This document shows positions 9,247-18,444 of a stretch of DNA of 64,000 nt, piece after piece. The DNA is from Sphingomonadaceae bacterium (GTDB taxonomy: Bacteria > Pseudomonadota > Alphaproteobacteria > Sphingomonadales > Sphingomonadaceae). The notes under the pieces were generated by a model. That model made no database searches. It saw nothing but the letters and a program-made list of their open reading frames with translations, and was not told the DNA's origin. The position numbers were made by a program, and so were the translations under genes. Position 1 is the stretch's first letter; the number at the start of each line of letters is the position of its first letter. The DNA lies in contig JADZEQ010000008.1 of assembly GCA_020850455.1 (NCBI GenBank), forward strand, positions 62,001-126,000, read 5' to 3'.

Positions 9247-10305
9247 ATGCACTTCCTCGATGACAGTCTGCTGCCCGAGAATCAGGAAAAACTGGTAATC
9301 CAGGTCGCCCCCTATGGCCCGCAATGGCTGCCAGGCGATTTTCCCGAAGACATTCCGGTGACGATGGCCGACCAGGTCCAGAAGGCGGTGGATTGTTACA
9401 ACGCCGGCGCCACTGTGCTGCACCTGCACTGCCGCGAGGCCGATGGCAGCGGATCGAAACGTCTGTCGATGTTCAACGAGATGATCGAACGGATTCGCGG
9501 CGCGTGCCCTGACATGCTGATCCAGGTCGGCGGATCGATCAGTTTTGCGCCGGAGGGCGAAGGGGCGCAGGCCAAGTGGCTGTCCGACGACACCCGCCAC
9601 ATGCTGGCCGAACTGTCCCCCAAACCCGATCAGGTCACGATCGCGATCAACACGAATCAGATGGATATCTCCGCTCTGATGAGCGAGGACGATATTGCCG
9701 GAACATGCCTGACCAATCCAGCGATGTTCGAAGCCTATCGCAACATGTATTTCGAAAGCGGCCCGGTGTTCATGGAAGAACACCTCAGGCGCCTTGTCGC
9801 CAATGGCATCCAGCCGCATTTCATGATCGGCGACATAGGTCAGCTGGAAACCGTCGAACGCCTGATCCGCAAGGGGCATTATCACGGCCCACTCGTGCTC
9901 AACTATGTCGCCATCGGCAGCGGGGCAGCCGGCACCCACCCGGCCGACCTCATCGAGTTCGCCCGGCGCGTGCCCGATGGCGCAGTGCTGACCATCGAAA
10001 CGGTGATGCGCAATGTCGCGCCGTTCAACGCCATCGCAATTGCCCTGGGCCTTCACGTCCGTGTCGGGATCGAGGACAATTTGTGGAGTCGCAAGGGTGA
10101 ACGGATGACGAGCGTCCAGCAGGTGGAACAGATGGTGCGGCTCGCGAACGAGTTGCATCGCGACGTCGCAACCGGAACGGAAGCCAAGGCCATCTACCAG
10201 ATCGGGACATTCTACCAGTCGACCGACGAAACGCTGAGGCGGATCGGCTATCCGCCGAACCGCCTGCCAGGCCAGCGCGGCGTGCCGCGGTGGGAGTATG
10301 CGTGA
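9247..10305 (+). CDS. BKACE (DUF849) beta-keto acid cleavage enzyme
   Basis: 352 residues of the BKACE family, whose founder Kce condenses 3-keto-5-aminohexanoate with acetyl-CoA to give acetoacetate and a new acyl-CoA. Zinc-binding HxH is present (VLHLHCRE, His59 and His61), as are the strands 'GLHVRVGIEDNLW' and 'LTIETVMRN' of the TIM barrel. Specificity in this family varies widely. With an adjacent CMD-like protein, MFS carrier and AraC regulator, the substrate is probably an imported carboxylic acid broken down through a beta-keto acid. Its stop overlaps the MFS start by 8 bp (ATGCGTGA). Confidence 0.88.
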   Translation: MHFLDDSLLPENQEKLVIQVAPYGPQWLPGDFPEDIPVTMADQVQKAVDCYNAGATVLHLHCREADGSGSKRLSMFNEMIERIRGACPDMLIQVGGSISFAPEGEGAQAKWLSDDTRHMLAELSPKPDQVTIAINTNQMDISALMSEDDIAGTCLTNPAMFEAYRNMYFESGPVFMEEHLRRLVANGIQPHFMIGDIGQLETVERLIRKGHYHGPLVLNYVAIGSGAAGTHPADLIEFARRVPDGAVLTIETVMRNVAPFNAIAIALGLHVRVGIEDNLWSRKGERMTSVQQVEQMVRLANELHRDVATGTEAKAIYQIGTFYQSTDETLRRIGYPPNRLPGQRGVPRWEYA

Positions 10306-11641
10306 ACCGGTTGCAGGGGCGGGCCTGCGTGGTCGCGGGGGGAGCGCGATATCCGACGGCACCAGCCCAGCCAGCCTGATCCTGTTCATGCTCGCGCTGC
10401 ACGTGGTCAACCAGATCGACCGCCAGCTTGTTTCCGCCTTTGCCACCGACATCATGCGCGATCTGGAGTTGAACCGCAGCCAGTTCGCCCTGATTGCGGG
10501 TCTTGCATTCAGCGGAGTCTATGCCGTTGCCGCGCTGACGGCGGGCGTGATGGCTGACCGGATCGGGCGGGTAAAGGTGCTTGCCAGCGGTCTTGGCGTG
10601 TGGAGCCTGTTCACTGCGGCGTCGGCGCTGGCGCAAAGCTTCTGGACACTGCTCGCGGCCCGGCCCTTCGTCGCTGCCGGCGAGGCGACGCTGGTACCGA
10701 CCGCGAGCAACATCATCCTGGCCCGGGTCGACACTCGCCACCGTGCGGGGGCGTTGGGGCTGTTCTTTGCCGGTATTCCCATCGGCAGTGGCGGCGGTTT
10801 TCTGCTTGCGGCCACACTCGGTCCGCTGATTGGCTGGCGCTGGGTCTTCATCAGCATGGGCGCAATCGGGATGATCGCTCTACTCGGCCTGACGCGTGTG
10901 CAGGACAAGGAGTCCGTATTGAGTGCAGCGCCGACCCTGCTCGGCAACCTCGGCGCGATCGTTGCACAGTGGCGGCAGGGGCCGCGGATCATGTGGGCCT
11001 CGCTGGCGATCATTCTGGCCCATGCCCATTCCGCTACCAGCCCGTTCGTGCAACTCTGGCTGGTCGCAGAGAAGGGCTATGACAAAGCCGCTGCGAGCGC
11101 CGTCTATGGCGGGACATTCGTGGCAACAGGCCTAATCGGCACGTTTGGATCGGGCCTGTTGGTTGACTGGGCAGCGCGGCGGCTCGCGTGGGATCGGGCA
11201 TTGACGGTCTTCCTGATCCTGCTTGCCCTCGCCCCGTTGCTGTTGTGCTATCGCCTCGCACCGGGCCACTCGCCCCTCTTCATTGCCGGAATGATCGGCT
11301 CGATCCTGTTCATGACCGTGCTTTACGGTCCGATCTTTGCGGTCATCGAGGAACTATTGCCTGCCAGACTGAAAGCCACAGCAACCGGGCTCAACATGCT
11401 ATTGATCAATATCTTCGCGATCGGCGGAGTGTCATACGCGGTCGGCCTTGCCAGCGACAGGATGGCGTTGGCGGGAATGTCGCAAAGCTGGACCCTGCCC
11501 TTGATCGGTGCCGACTTGATCGCCTGGCTGGCGGTTCCATGTGCCTATTTCGCCATGCGGTCTAGTCCAGCGGTGCGCACCGCTACACCGGCCCTGTCAG
11601 AGCAAATGCACCAGCTTGGCGACGTAACGGAGAGGCGCTAA
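10298..11641 (+). CDS. MFS transporter of the BKACE cassette
   Basis: 447 residues with about 12 membrane segments and the MFS signature between helices 2 and 3 ('GVMADRIGRVKVL'). The N-terminal 'NQIDRQLVSAFATDIMRDLELNRSQF' resembles spinster-like and organic-anion carriers. It is probably the importer of the substrate handled by the preceding enzymes, as the start overlaps the BKACE stop. The last residues after helix 12 are encoded across the right copy of the 17-bp inverted repeat and look added on, so the original C-terminal tail may have been replaced. Confidence 0.85.
   Translation: MREPVAGAGLRGRGGSAISDGTSPASLILFMLALHVVNQIDRQLVSAFATDIMRDLELNRSQFALIAGLAFSGVYAVAALTAGVMADRIGRVKVLASGLGVWSLFTAASALAQSFWTLLAARPFVAAGEATLVPTASNIILARVDTRHRAGALGLFFAGIPIGSGGGFLLAATLGPLIGWRWVFISMGAIGMIALLGLTRVQDKESVLSAAPTLLGNLGAIVAQWRQGPRIMWASLAIILAHAHSATSPFVQLWLVAEKGYDKAAASAVYGGTFVATGLIGTFGSGLLVDWAARRLAWDRALTVFLILLALAPLLLCYRLAPGHSPLFIAGMIGSILFMTVLYGPIFAVIEELLPARLKATATGLNMLLINIFAIGGVSYAVGLASDRMALAGMSQSWTLPLIGADLIAWLAVPCAYFAMRSSPAVRTATPALSEQMHQLGDVTERR
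11595..11611. repeat. Right copy of the exact 17-bp inverted repeat
   Basis: TGTCAGAGCAAATGCAC is the perfect reverse complement of 7727-7743. It lies within the last codons of the MFS gene, 11 bp after a 16-bp perfect palindrome (AGCGGTGCGCACCGCT, 11569-11584). I found no target-site duplication outside the pair. Confidence 0.6.
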
Positions 11642-11774
11642 CTACCGAGACTGTGGCGGTGCCGCGATATATCTAGGACAGCGCAATTCCATGCGCCTAG
11701 CGCCCAATCTATTGGGGAGCGGTTATGGGAACACTGCCCATAGATTGAAAAACACCAATAAAATCAACGATAGT

Positions 11775-11866
11775 TGGCGGAGACGGAGGGATTCGAACCC
11801 TCGGTAGCCCCTTAAGACTACGACGGTTTAGCAAACCGCTGGTTTCAGCCACTCACCCACGTCTCC
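11775..11866 (-). tRNA. tRNA-Ser (anticodon GCT)
   Basis: The complement strand folds as a class II tRNA: acceptor GGAGACG paired with CGTCTCC, discriminator G and an encoded CCA. The anticodon arm GGTTT-GCT-AAACC reads AGC/AGT serine codons, the variable arm is long (TAGTCTTAAGGGGCTA), and the T arm is GAGGGTTCGAATCCCTC. It lies just beyond the accessory segment. I saw no second copy of its 3' end at the other side of that segment. Confidence 0.96.
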
Positions 11867-12070
11867 GCACTTTTTGAGGGGCTGCGCGCCCATAACGCGG
11901 CGCAGCCATGGGGGCAATGGTCTATTTGCCCAAATATCGGACTCAATCCGGCGCAAAATTGACTCACCCCGTCGCCAAGCAGGTGCCCGCCGTTCAAAGC
12001 CGATTCATGCTGATGGCGATAGCCCTGTGCTAAAGTGGTCGCGCGGCGCGAAAAATGCGGGAGAATGGCA

Positions 12071-12838
12071 ATGGCATGGAATCAATTGCGGCGGGTCATC
12101 TTTGGCACCCTTGCGCTCGCCGCGCTGGCCGCCACCCCCATGGTGCAGGCGCAGGTGCGCAACGTTGACCCCAATGATGTTATCGATGCGGATCTCAACC
12201 AGCCGCGCCCCACCGAACCGGCAACCCCGCCCGCCACCCCCGCTGCACCAGCCAGCGACGGCTGGACCAACGAGGGGCTGGAACAGGGTGCAACGCCCCC
12301 AGCCAGCCCACCCGCCGATGCAGCAACATCCACCGCCGCCACGCCCGCGACAGGCGCCACATACCACCGCGATGATTTGATCGGCGCGGCGGAAGGGGTG
12401 TTCGGGCGCGGCGCGGAGGGGCTGGCACGGATAATCGAGGATATTTTGCGCGAACAGGGCGAACCCAATGGCTATATCGTCGGGCGTGAAGCCGGCGGTG
12501 CCTTTGTGTTTGGGCTGCGTTATGGTTCGGGCACCTTATTCCACCGGATAGAGGGGGAACAGCCGGTATATTGGACCGGCCCCTCACTCGGCTTTGATGC
12601 CGGGGCCAACGCGGGCAACACGTTCGTCCTTGTCTATAATTTGCACGATACGGCAGATTTGTTTCACCGCATCCCGGCGGGAGAGGGCGCGGCCTATCTC
12701 GTCGGCGGGTTCAACGCATCCTATCTGCGGCGCGGTGATGTCGTGCTGATCCCCATTCGTCTGGGTGTCGGGGCGCGGTTGGGGGTCAATGTCGGCTATA
12801 TGAAATTCTCCCACCGGCAGCGCTGGTTCCCCTTTTGA
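12071..12838 (+). CDS. DUF1134/EipA-like secreted protein
   Basis: 255 residues with a signal peptide (cleavage near 'MVQAQ'), a low-complexity Pro/Ala/Thr linker (about residues 40-95) and the C-terminal DUF1134 domain. The domain is recognisable from 'GYIVGREAGGAFVFGLRYGSGTL' and 'GPSLGFDAGANAGNTFVLVYNL'. EipA of Brucella, the studied member, is a small periplasmic beta-barrel protein needed for envelope integrity. ATG 12071 was preferred because GGGAG lies 7 bases upstream; in-frame ATG 12065 and GTG 12035 exist. It converges with apt. Confidence 0.82.
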   Translation: MAWNQLRRVIFGTLALAALAATPMVQAQVRNVDPNDVIDADLNQPRPTEPATPPATPAAPASDGWTNEGLEQGATPPASPPADAATSTAATPATGATYHRDDLIGAAEGVFGRGAEGLARIIEDILREQGEPNGYIVGREAGGAFVFGLRYGSGTLFHRIEGEQPVYWTGPSLGFDAGANAGNTFVLVYNLHDTADLFHRIPAGEGAAYLVGGFNASYLRRGDVVLIPIRLGVGARLGVNVGYMKFSHRQRWFPF

Positions 12839-12904
12839 AGGGGGCTTAGGGTGCAATGCGCGGCTACGCGAATATCGGCGCGGCACCCCGGAGACAGTTT
12901 CGGT

Positions 12905-13453
12905 TCAATAGCGCAGCAACGCCGCAACCTTCACGCCCGCACGGCCCAGCTTGGCGCGCGCACCAAGATCGGCCAGTTCGATGAGGAATATGGCAGCAAC
13001 AACGCTGCCACCCGCCTGACGCACCAATGCGGCGGCGGCATCCACCGTGCCGCCGGTGGCCAGCAGATCATCGACAATCAGCACCCGCGCACCGGGGCGG
13101 AGCGCATCCGCATGAATCTCCAGCCGGTCGTTGCCATATTCGAGGCCATAGGCAATGCAGTGGGTCGCGCCGGGTAATTTGCCCGGCTTGCGTACCGGCA
13201 CCAGCGGCAGGCCAAGCGCCAGAGCCAAAGGCGCGCCAAATAGAAAGCCACGCGCTTCGACCGCGACGATGGCATCTATGGGTTCGTCGGCATGCAATTG
13301 CTGTGCAATATGGGTCAGCAGTGCATGTGCATCGGCAAAAGCCGCAGGGTCCGCCAATAGTGGCGTGATGTCGCGAAATAATATCCCCGGCTGCGGAAAA
13401 TCGGGGATGGAACGCACGGCGGCGGCAACGCGTTGCCGCATCACCGCCGCCAT
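12905..13453 (-). CDS. apt: Adenine phosphoribosyltransferase
   Basis: 182 residues from ATG 13453. The enzyme salvages adenine to AMP with PRPP. Typical parts are '[18 protein letters not shown]', '[12 protein letters not shown]', 'KPGKLPG' and the PRPP loop '[13 protein letters not shown]'. The frame stays open upstream to a TTG at 13489 that overlaps the petC stop; GTG 13477 is another possible start, so the N-terminus is uncertain by 8-12 residues. It is the last gene after petABC on the same strand and may be read from that operon. Confidence 0.92.
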   Translation of the reverse strand: MAAVMRQRVAAAVRSIPDFPQPGILFRDITPLLADPAAFADAHALLTHIAQQLHADEPIDAIVAVEARGFLFGAPLALALGLPLVPVRKPGKLPGATHCIAYGLEYGNDRLEIHADALRPGARVLIVDDLLATGGTVDAAAALVRQAGGSVVAAIFLIELADLGARAKLGRAGVKVAALLRY

Positions 13454-13485
13454 TTCATCCGAAATATTGTCCGGCACGATGCCGA

Positions 13486-14301
13486 TCAATGCCCCTTCTT
13501 ATCCGCCCAGACCGAACGGTAAGAGAGGTAGGCGAGCACCGATAGGACAAAGAGGAAGCCCAGCACTGCCCAGCCATAGGCATGGCGGCGCGGCAATTCG
13601 GGTTCCGCCGTCCAGACGAGGAAGGCCGACACATCCTTTGCCATCTGATCGACCGTTGCGCGCGTACCATCGTCAAAGGTGACCTGACCTTCGCTGGTGA
13701 GCGGTGCGGGCATGGCGATGTTGAGGTTGGCAAAATAGGGGTTGTAGTGCAGCCCCGTCCCCGGGCGCAGTTCGGCGGGCAAATTAGCCGGCGGGTTGCG
13801 GTAACCGGTCAGCAGCGAATGGACATAGGCTGCACCGCCATGGCGTGCCTTGGTAATCAGCGACAGGTCGGGCGGATACGCATTGCCGTTCGCCGCACGT
13901 GCCGCCACTTCATTGGCATAGGGTGACGGGAAATGGTCGGACGGCAGGCCCGGGCGGGTCGCCGGTTCGCCCGTATCCGGATTGATTGAGGGCACTTGGA
14001 ATTGCGCCGCGAGCGCCTTTACCTGACCCTCATCATAGCCCAGCGCTTCCAACTGGCCAAAACGCACCTGGCTGAGGCCGTGACAGGCAGCGCACACTTC
14101 CTTGTAAACCTTGAGCCCGCGCTGCAACTGCGCGGTGTCAAAGCGGCCAAAGGGGCCATTGCTGGCCAGTGCCAAGGGGCGCGGTTCCTGATGAAATGCT
14201 TCCGCCGCATTATGTTCAATGGCGAGCGGGGTCACCAAAATCGCGTAGAGCAGGGCGAAAATAAACCCCAGACCAACAAAGAAGCCGATTAAGCGAACCA
14301 T
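13486..14301 (-). CDS. petC: Cytochrome c1 of the bc1 complex
   Basis: 271 residues. This is the haem-c subunit of ubiquinol:cytochrome c reductase, passing electrons from the Rieske protein to cytochrome c. An N-terminal membrane segment or signal ([19 protein letters not shown]) is followed by the haem motif CAACH (Cys70, Cys73, His74), the distal Met in '[10 protein letters not shown]', and a C-terminal membrane anchor ([21 protein letters not shown] is the core). ATG 14301 follows GGAAG by 7 bases; the upstream extension is not expected in the family. It lies 19 bp after petB. Confidence 0.96.
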   Translation of the reverse strand: MVRLIGFFVGLGFIFALLYAILVTPLAIEHNAAEAFHQEPRPLALASNGPFGRFDTAQLQRGLKVYKEVCAACHGLSQVRFGQLEALGYDEGQVKALAAQFQVPSINPDTGEPATRPGLPSDHFPSPYANEVAARAANGNAYPPDLSLITKARHGGAAYVHSLLTGYRNPPANLPAELRPGTGLHYNPYFANLNIAMPAPLTSEGQVTFDDGTRATVDQMAKDVSAFLVWTAEPELPRRHAYGWAVLGFLFVLSVLAYLSYRSVWADKKGH

Positions 14302-14320
14302 GATATCTTCCTTTTGTCGG

Positions 14321-15598
14321 TCAGGCCGCGGGGGCGGTTTTGGCCGCACCCTCACCCAGAACGGCTGCCGTAATCGACGTTGGCATTGGCAGCGCGCGTT
14401 CGTTGCGCGAAATCATCGGCAGGATGATGAGGAAATGCGCGAAATAATAAATGGCGCCAATCTGGCTGAGGATGATCCACGGCTGCGACGCGGGCATCAC
14501 GCCACAGACGCCAAGCAGCGCAACGTCCGCCACCAGCACCCAGAAAAACTTCTTGTAAACGGGGCGATAGGTTGCCGAACGCACCGGTGAACGGTCGAGC
14601 CACGGCAGGAAAAACAGCAGAGCAATGGAAGCGAACATCGCCAGCACGCCCCACAGCTTTGCGTCTATCCCCATGAAGTTGCCGGTAAAGGCGCGCAGGA
14701 TCGCGTAAAACGGCCAGAAATACCATTCAGGCACGATATGTGCGGGCGTCGAAAGCGGATTGGCTTCGATATAATTGTCCGGGTGGCCCAGCAAATTGGG
14801 AGCAAAGAACACCAGCGTGAAAAAGAGGATCAGGAAAATGCACAGGCCAAAACCATCCTTGGCCGTATAATAAGGATGGAAAGGCACCGTATCCTGTTCG
14901 TCCTTCACCTCAACCCCCGTCGGGTTCGACGAACCGGGGATGTGCAGCGCCCAAATGTGCAAAATCACCACGCCCAAGATGACAAAGGGCAGCAGATAAT
15001 GGAGCGAGAAAAAGCGGTTCAGCGCCGCCTGATCGGGCGCAAATCCGCCTAGCAGCCATTCGCGCAGCGTTTCACCGACCAGCGGAATGGCGGAGAAAAA
15101 GCCGGTGATGACCTGCGCACCCCAAAAGCTCATCTGACCCCAAGGCAACACATAACCCATGAAGGCGGTTGCCATCATCAACAGGAAAATGACCACGCCG
15201 AGCAGCCAGATCATTTCGCGCGGCGCCTTGTAGGAACCAAAATAAAGGCCACGGAAAATATGGGTGTAAACGACAATGAAGAAAAAGCTCGCGCCGTTCA
15301 TATGCGCATAGCGCAGCAGCCAGCCCGCATTCACGTCGCGCATAATATGTTCGACCGAATTGAACGCCCCGCCGGTGCTGGCATAATAATGCATCGCCAA
15401 TATGATGCCGGTGACAATCTGGATGACCAGCGCAAAGCCCGCCAACACCCCGAAATTCCACCAATAGTTGAGGTTGCGGGGCACCGGATATCCCGCGCCG
15501 ACCGCATTATAGACAAAGCGCGGCAGCGGCAGTTTTTCATCAATCCACTGCATCAACGGGTGCTGCGGCGCGTAATTTTTGGCCCAAGGGAAGCTCAT
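14321..15598 (-). CDS. petB: Cytochrome b of the bc1 complex
   Basis: 425 residues with eight predicted membrane helices. The quinone-oxidising and -reducing subunit carries two b haems. Seen: '[11 protein letters not shown]', the first haem-ligand helix ([19 protein letters not shown]), '[14 protein letters not shown]', the second ligand helix ([19 protein letters not shown]) and the Q-site '[13 protein letters not shown]' (PEWY). Typical length for alphaproteobacteria. It sits between petA (13 bp upstream) and petC. Confidence 0.97.
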   Translation of the reverse strand: MSFPWAKNYAPQHPLMQWIDEKLPLPRFVYNAVGAGYPVPRNLNYWWNFGVLAGFALVIQIVTGIILAMHYYASTGGAFNSVEHIMRDVNAGWLLRYAHMNGASFFFIVVYTHIFRGLYFGSYKAPREMIWLLGVVIFLLMMATAFMGYVLPWGQMSFWGAQVITGFFSAIPLVGETLREWLLGGFAPDQAALNRFFSLHYLLPFVILGVVILHIWALHIPGSSNPTGVEVKDEQDTVPFHPYYTAKDGFGLCIFLILFFTLVFFAPNLLGHPDNYIEANPLSTPAHIVPEWYFWPFYAILRAFTGNFMGIDAKLWGVLAMFASIALLFFLPWLDRSPVRSATYRPVYKKFFWVLVADVALLGVCGVMPASQPWIILSQIGAIYYFAHFLIILPMISRNERALPMPTSITAAVLGEGAAKTAPAA

Positions 15599-15611
15599 CG
15601 TCTCTGATTCC

Positions 15612-16172
15612 TTAGCCGATTGTCACAACAGTGTCGGAGGTGAAGGCATATTCGGGCACCGTCAGATTGCGCGGGGCCGGCCCCTTGCGGATGCGCGCTG
15701 CCGTATCATAGTGCGAACCGTGGCAAGGGCAGAAATAACCGCCATAGTCACCGCGATTCTCCCCCTCGGCAGCGCCGAGCGGCACGCAGCCCAAATGGGT
15801 GCAAACGCCCAAGGTAATCAGCCAATTTTCCTTGCCCGGCTTGGTACGCTCATCAATCGTCTGCGGGTCACGCAGATCGGAGAGGGGCACCGCCTTGGCC
15901 GCTGCAATTTCCTGCGGCGTCAGATTGCGGATGAACACCGGCTGCTTGCGCCATTGCGTCTTAATCGCCTGACCCGGTTGAATGGCACTAATGTCCACTT
16001 CGGCCGAGGATAGGGAGAGCACATCGCCCGACGGCCCCATCTGATACACCAGCGGAACGACGGTGGCGGCAACCCCGACCCCTGCCCAGCTGACTGCCGC
16101 CAGATGGATAAAATCGCGGCGGCGCACACCTTCATCATCCGAAGGGGCGGCGGCGATTGCTTGGCTGTCCAT
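15612..16172 (-). CDS. petA: Rieske iron-sulfur protein of the bc1 complex
   Basis: 186 residues. An N-terminal twin-arginine type segment ([12 protein letters not shown]) precedes a single membrane anchor. The 2Fe-2S cluster ligands are Cys124 and His126 in 'CTHLGC' and Cys148 and His151 in 'CPCHGSHYD', with the disulfide cysteines Cys129 and Cys150. It accepts an electron from ubiquinol and passes it to cytochrome c1. First gene of the petABC run; the operon promoter should lie in 16173-16430. Confidence 0.97.
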   Translation of the reverse strand: MDSQAIAAAPSDDEGVRRRDFIHLAAVSWAGVGVAATVVPLVYQMGPSGDVLSLSSAEVDISAIQPGQAIKTQWRKQPVFIRNLTPQEIAAAKAVPLSDLRDPQTIDERTKPGKENWLITLGVCTHLGCVPLGAAEGENRGDYGGYFCPCHGSHYDTAARIRKGPAPRNLTVPEYAFTSDTVVTIG

Positions 16173-16264
16173 GCTCTAACCCTATGCCAGCGAACCGGGC
16201 GATAACGACCGGTTCAGAAAAGAAGAATCGGATAACAACATAAGGAGAAATTTTGCGCCAGCGC

Positions 16265-16385
16265 AATGCATGATGCATTTTCCCCCTGACCCGGTTGTCA
16301 CCCGGTTTGGCGGCTCTGTAGCCAGCCCAATCCCCCTTGCCAATTGCAAAAACGTCTATTGCGAGCGGTTCGCAGCTATAGCTGC
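16265..16385. promoter_or_regulatory. petA/trmL divergent region with two perfect palindromes
   Basis: The 258-bp gap between petA and trmL holds AATGCATGATGCATT (16265-16279, 7-bp arms, one centre base) and GCAGCTATAGCTGC (16372-16385). They are candidate operators for the two divergent units. I could not place convincing -35/-10 boxes. Confidence 0.3.
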
Positions 16386-16430
16386 AAAAAGCGCCTTGCC
16401 TTGCACGCCACATCGCCGCACGGCACCTTG

Positions 16431-16895
16431 ATGTTGCCCGAAATTGCCTTGATCGAACCCGATATCGCCGGAAATGTCGGCACCTTGCTGCGCACCGCCG
16501 CCTGTTTTGGCGTTACCATCCATATCGTCGAACCGTGCGGCTTTCCCTTTGGCGAACGGGCCTTGCGCCGGGCGGGGATGGATTATGCCGCGGCTGCCAA
16601 CGTCGAACGCCATGCGGATTTTGCGGCCTTTGCCGGTGCAATGCACCAGCGGGGACAGCGGATGGTGTTGCTGACGACCAAAGGGGCGACGCGGATGGAT
16701 GGATTTGCCTTTACGCCAAGCGACGTCTTGCTGCTCGGCAGCGAAAGCCGCGGCGCGAGCGATGCGGTGCATGATGCCGCCGCCGCGCGTGTCCAGATTC
16801 CATTGCAACCGGGATTTCGCAGCTTGAATGTCGCGCTTGCGGGCGGCATCGCATTGGCCGAAGCGTTGCGCCAGACAAAGGGATTCGCGCCATGA
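16431..16895 (+). CDS. trmL: tRNA (cytidine/uridine-34) 2'-O-methyltransferase
   Basis: 154 residues of the SPOUT superfamily, close to TrmL in length. TrmL methylates the ribose of the wobble base of tRNA-Leu. The order of motifs fits: 'IALIEPDIAGNVGTLLRTAACFG', 'DVLLLGSESRGAS' (SAM-binding knot) and 'QIPLQPGFRSLNVALAGGIALAEALR'. ATG 16431 matches the family start; the upstream open frame to 16344 is not conserved-looking. The stop overlaps the hemF start by ATGA. Confidence 0.9.
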   Translation: MLPEIALIEPDIAGNVGTLLRTAACFGVTIHIVEPCGFPFGERALRRAGMDYAAAANVERHADFAAFAGAMHQRGQRMVLLTTKGATRMDGFAFTPSDVLLLGSESRGASDAVHDAAAARVQIPLQPGFRSLNVALAGGIALAEALRQTKGFAP

Positions 16896-17767
16896 CCAGC
16901 CTTGATGCCCAACAAAGCGCCGCGCGCGACTGGTTTGAAGGGTTGCGCACGCGCATCTGCGCCGCCTTTGAAGCGATTGAACGGGATGCCGGCAGCGAAG
17001 CCGCTTTCGACTATATCGCTTGGGACCGGGAGGGGGCGGGCATCACTCCGGGCCCAATCGAGACGGGCGGCGGCGGTGGCGGGGTGCGCGCCGTTATGAA
17101 GGGGCGCGTGTTTGAAAAGGTCGGGGTCAATGTATCGACCGTCGGGGGTGAATTTGCGCCCGATTTCGCTGCAACCATCCATGGCGCGGCGGATAATCCC
17201 GCCTTTTTCGCCACCGGCATTTCGCTCGTCGCGCATATGGCGAACCCGCATGTCCCCGCCGTCCATTTCAACACGCGCTTTCTGGTCACCACCAAGCGCT
17301 GGTTTGGCGGCGGGGCGGATTTGAACCCGCCCATCCCCTATGCCGAGGATCGTGATGCCTTTCATGCGCGGCTGCGTGCCGCCTGCATGCCCTTTGGCGC
17401 GGATGTTTACGAACGCTATGCCCAATGGGCGGAGGAATATTTTTTCATCCCGCATCGCGGGGTGGCGCGCGGTGTTGGCGGCATATTTTATGACCATTTG
17501 AGCGCCGATGATGCGGCAAGCTTTGACCGGCATTTTGCCTTTACCCGCGCGGTCGGTGAAGCCTTTCTGGATGCATTTCCGCCGATTGTCCGGCGGCGTA
17601 TGGCCACCCCCTATAGCGAGGAAGAATTGCACCAGCAGCGCGTCTGGCGGGGCCGATATGCCGAGTTCAACCTTGTCCATGACCGCGGCACATTGTTCGG
17701 CCTTAAAACCGGCGGGAATATTGATGCAATTTTGATGAGCCTGCCGCCGCTTGCCGCGTGGGATTAG
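16892..17767 (+). CDS. hemF: Oxygen-dependent coproporphyrinogen III oxidase
   Basis: 291 residues. HemF decarboxylates coproporphyrinogen III to protoporphyrinogen IX with O2 in haem synthesis. Signature stretches are present: 'VFEKVGVNVSTVGGEF', 'VHFNTRFL', 'FGGGADLNPP' and 'RYAEFNLVHDRGTLFGLKTGG'. It is translationally coupled to trmL and converges with the YdeI-like gene, their stop codons overlapping. It fits with the window's wealth of haem-protein genes. Confidence 0.97.
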   Translation: MTSLDAQQSAARDWFEGLRTRICAAFEAIERDAGSEAAFDYIAWDREGAGITPGPIETGGGGGGVRAVMKGRVFEKVGVNVSTVGGEFAPDFAATIHGAADNPAFFATGISLVAHMANPHVPAVHFNTRFLVTTKRWFGGGADLNPPIPYAEDRDAFHARLRAACMPFGADVYERYAQWAEEYFFIPHRGVARGVGGIFYDHLSADDAASFDRHFAFTRAVGEAFLDAFPPIVRRRMATPYSEEELHQQRVWRGRYAEFNLVHDRGTLFGLKTGGNIDAILMSLPPLAAWD

Positions 17768-18378
17768 CAGGACATATATTTCCAGTTACGGCGCTTGCCA
17801 TCCGCCAGCCAATTGAGCGCGTCGGCGATACGCTGTGCGCGGGTTGCATCACGTTTGGCCGATGCAATCCAATCGATATATTCGCGCTGAGCTGACGGCG
17901 GAAAGCCGTCAAAATGTGCTTTCGCCGTTGGATTTGCCGCCAATTTCGCGGCAAATTCCGGCACCGCGTCGATCGACAGCTGCGGATGTTTGGTGCGCCC
18001 GGCAAGGTGCGGTGGCTTTACCCCTGCATCGATCAGCGCGCATTGGCGGCGCGCCCATGCGATGATGGTCGCGCTGTCGGGCAATTGGTCGACATGGGTG
18101 ATACGCCCCGAATCTCCCATCGCGTCCATCCGCCGCTCGCCACCCCCGGTCACCATCGCGCCATGCCAAAAGCCAAAGGCAACATGCGCTTTGAACGCCG
18201 CCATATTGGCGACCATTTTACCGCGATAGGTAAAGGCGGGCATGCTCCATTTGATCGCCTCGACAATATCGCCGCTGGCCGCATGCATATCAGCGCGCAG
18301 CCGCTGCAAAATCGGGACGGCAAAGGGCGCCGCCTTTTCTATATAGGCATCAATGCGGGCAGCGGCATCATCGGACAT
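17764..18378 (-). CDS. YdeI/OmdA-like protein (DUF1801 plus bacteriocin-protection-like)
   Basis: 204 residues. The N-terminal half looks like the DUF1801 / YdhG fold (ADMHAASGDIVEAIKWSMPAFTYRGKMVANMAAFKAHV), and the C-terminal half contains the 'AHFDGFPPSAQREYIDWIASAKRDATRAQRI' stretch typical of YdeI/OmdA proteins. Members are linked to antimicrobial-peptide tolerance in enterobacteria, but the molecular role is unknown. ATG 18378 was used; a TTG precedes it. The stop overlaps the hemF stop. Confidence 0.8.
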   Translation of the reverse strand: MSDDAAARIDAYIEKAAPFAVPILQRLRADMHAASGDIVEAIKWSMPAFTYRGKMVANMAAFKAHVAFGFWHGAMVTGGGERRMDAMGDSGRITHVDQLPDSATIIAWARRQCALIDAGVKPPHLAGRTKHPQLSIDAVPEFAAKLAANPTAKAHFDGFPPSAQREYIDWIASAKRDATRAQRIADALNWLADGKRRNWKYMSC

Positions 18379-18444
18379 CAACCGTCCCCCAATCGCGAGC
18401 GAGGACGAGCATAAAACGATAGGGTGGGTGAAGCAAAGCTTCGA

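Noticed and set aside
8854-10455. A 533-codon antisense frame over the CMD and BKACE genes
   Set aside because: The plus-strand genes have clear family motifs; the antisense product shows none.
7720-11566. A 9-bp direct repeat CGGTCTAGT (7720-7728 and 11558-11566) as target duplication
   Set aside because: The copies do not lie symmetrically outside the 17-bp repeats and 9 bp can match by chance.
11775-11866. tRNA-Ser as an attachment site for the accessory segment
   Set aside because: No integrase is present and I found no repeat of the tRNA 3' end near 6.3 kb.
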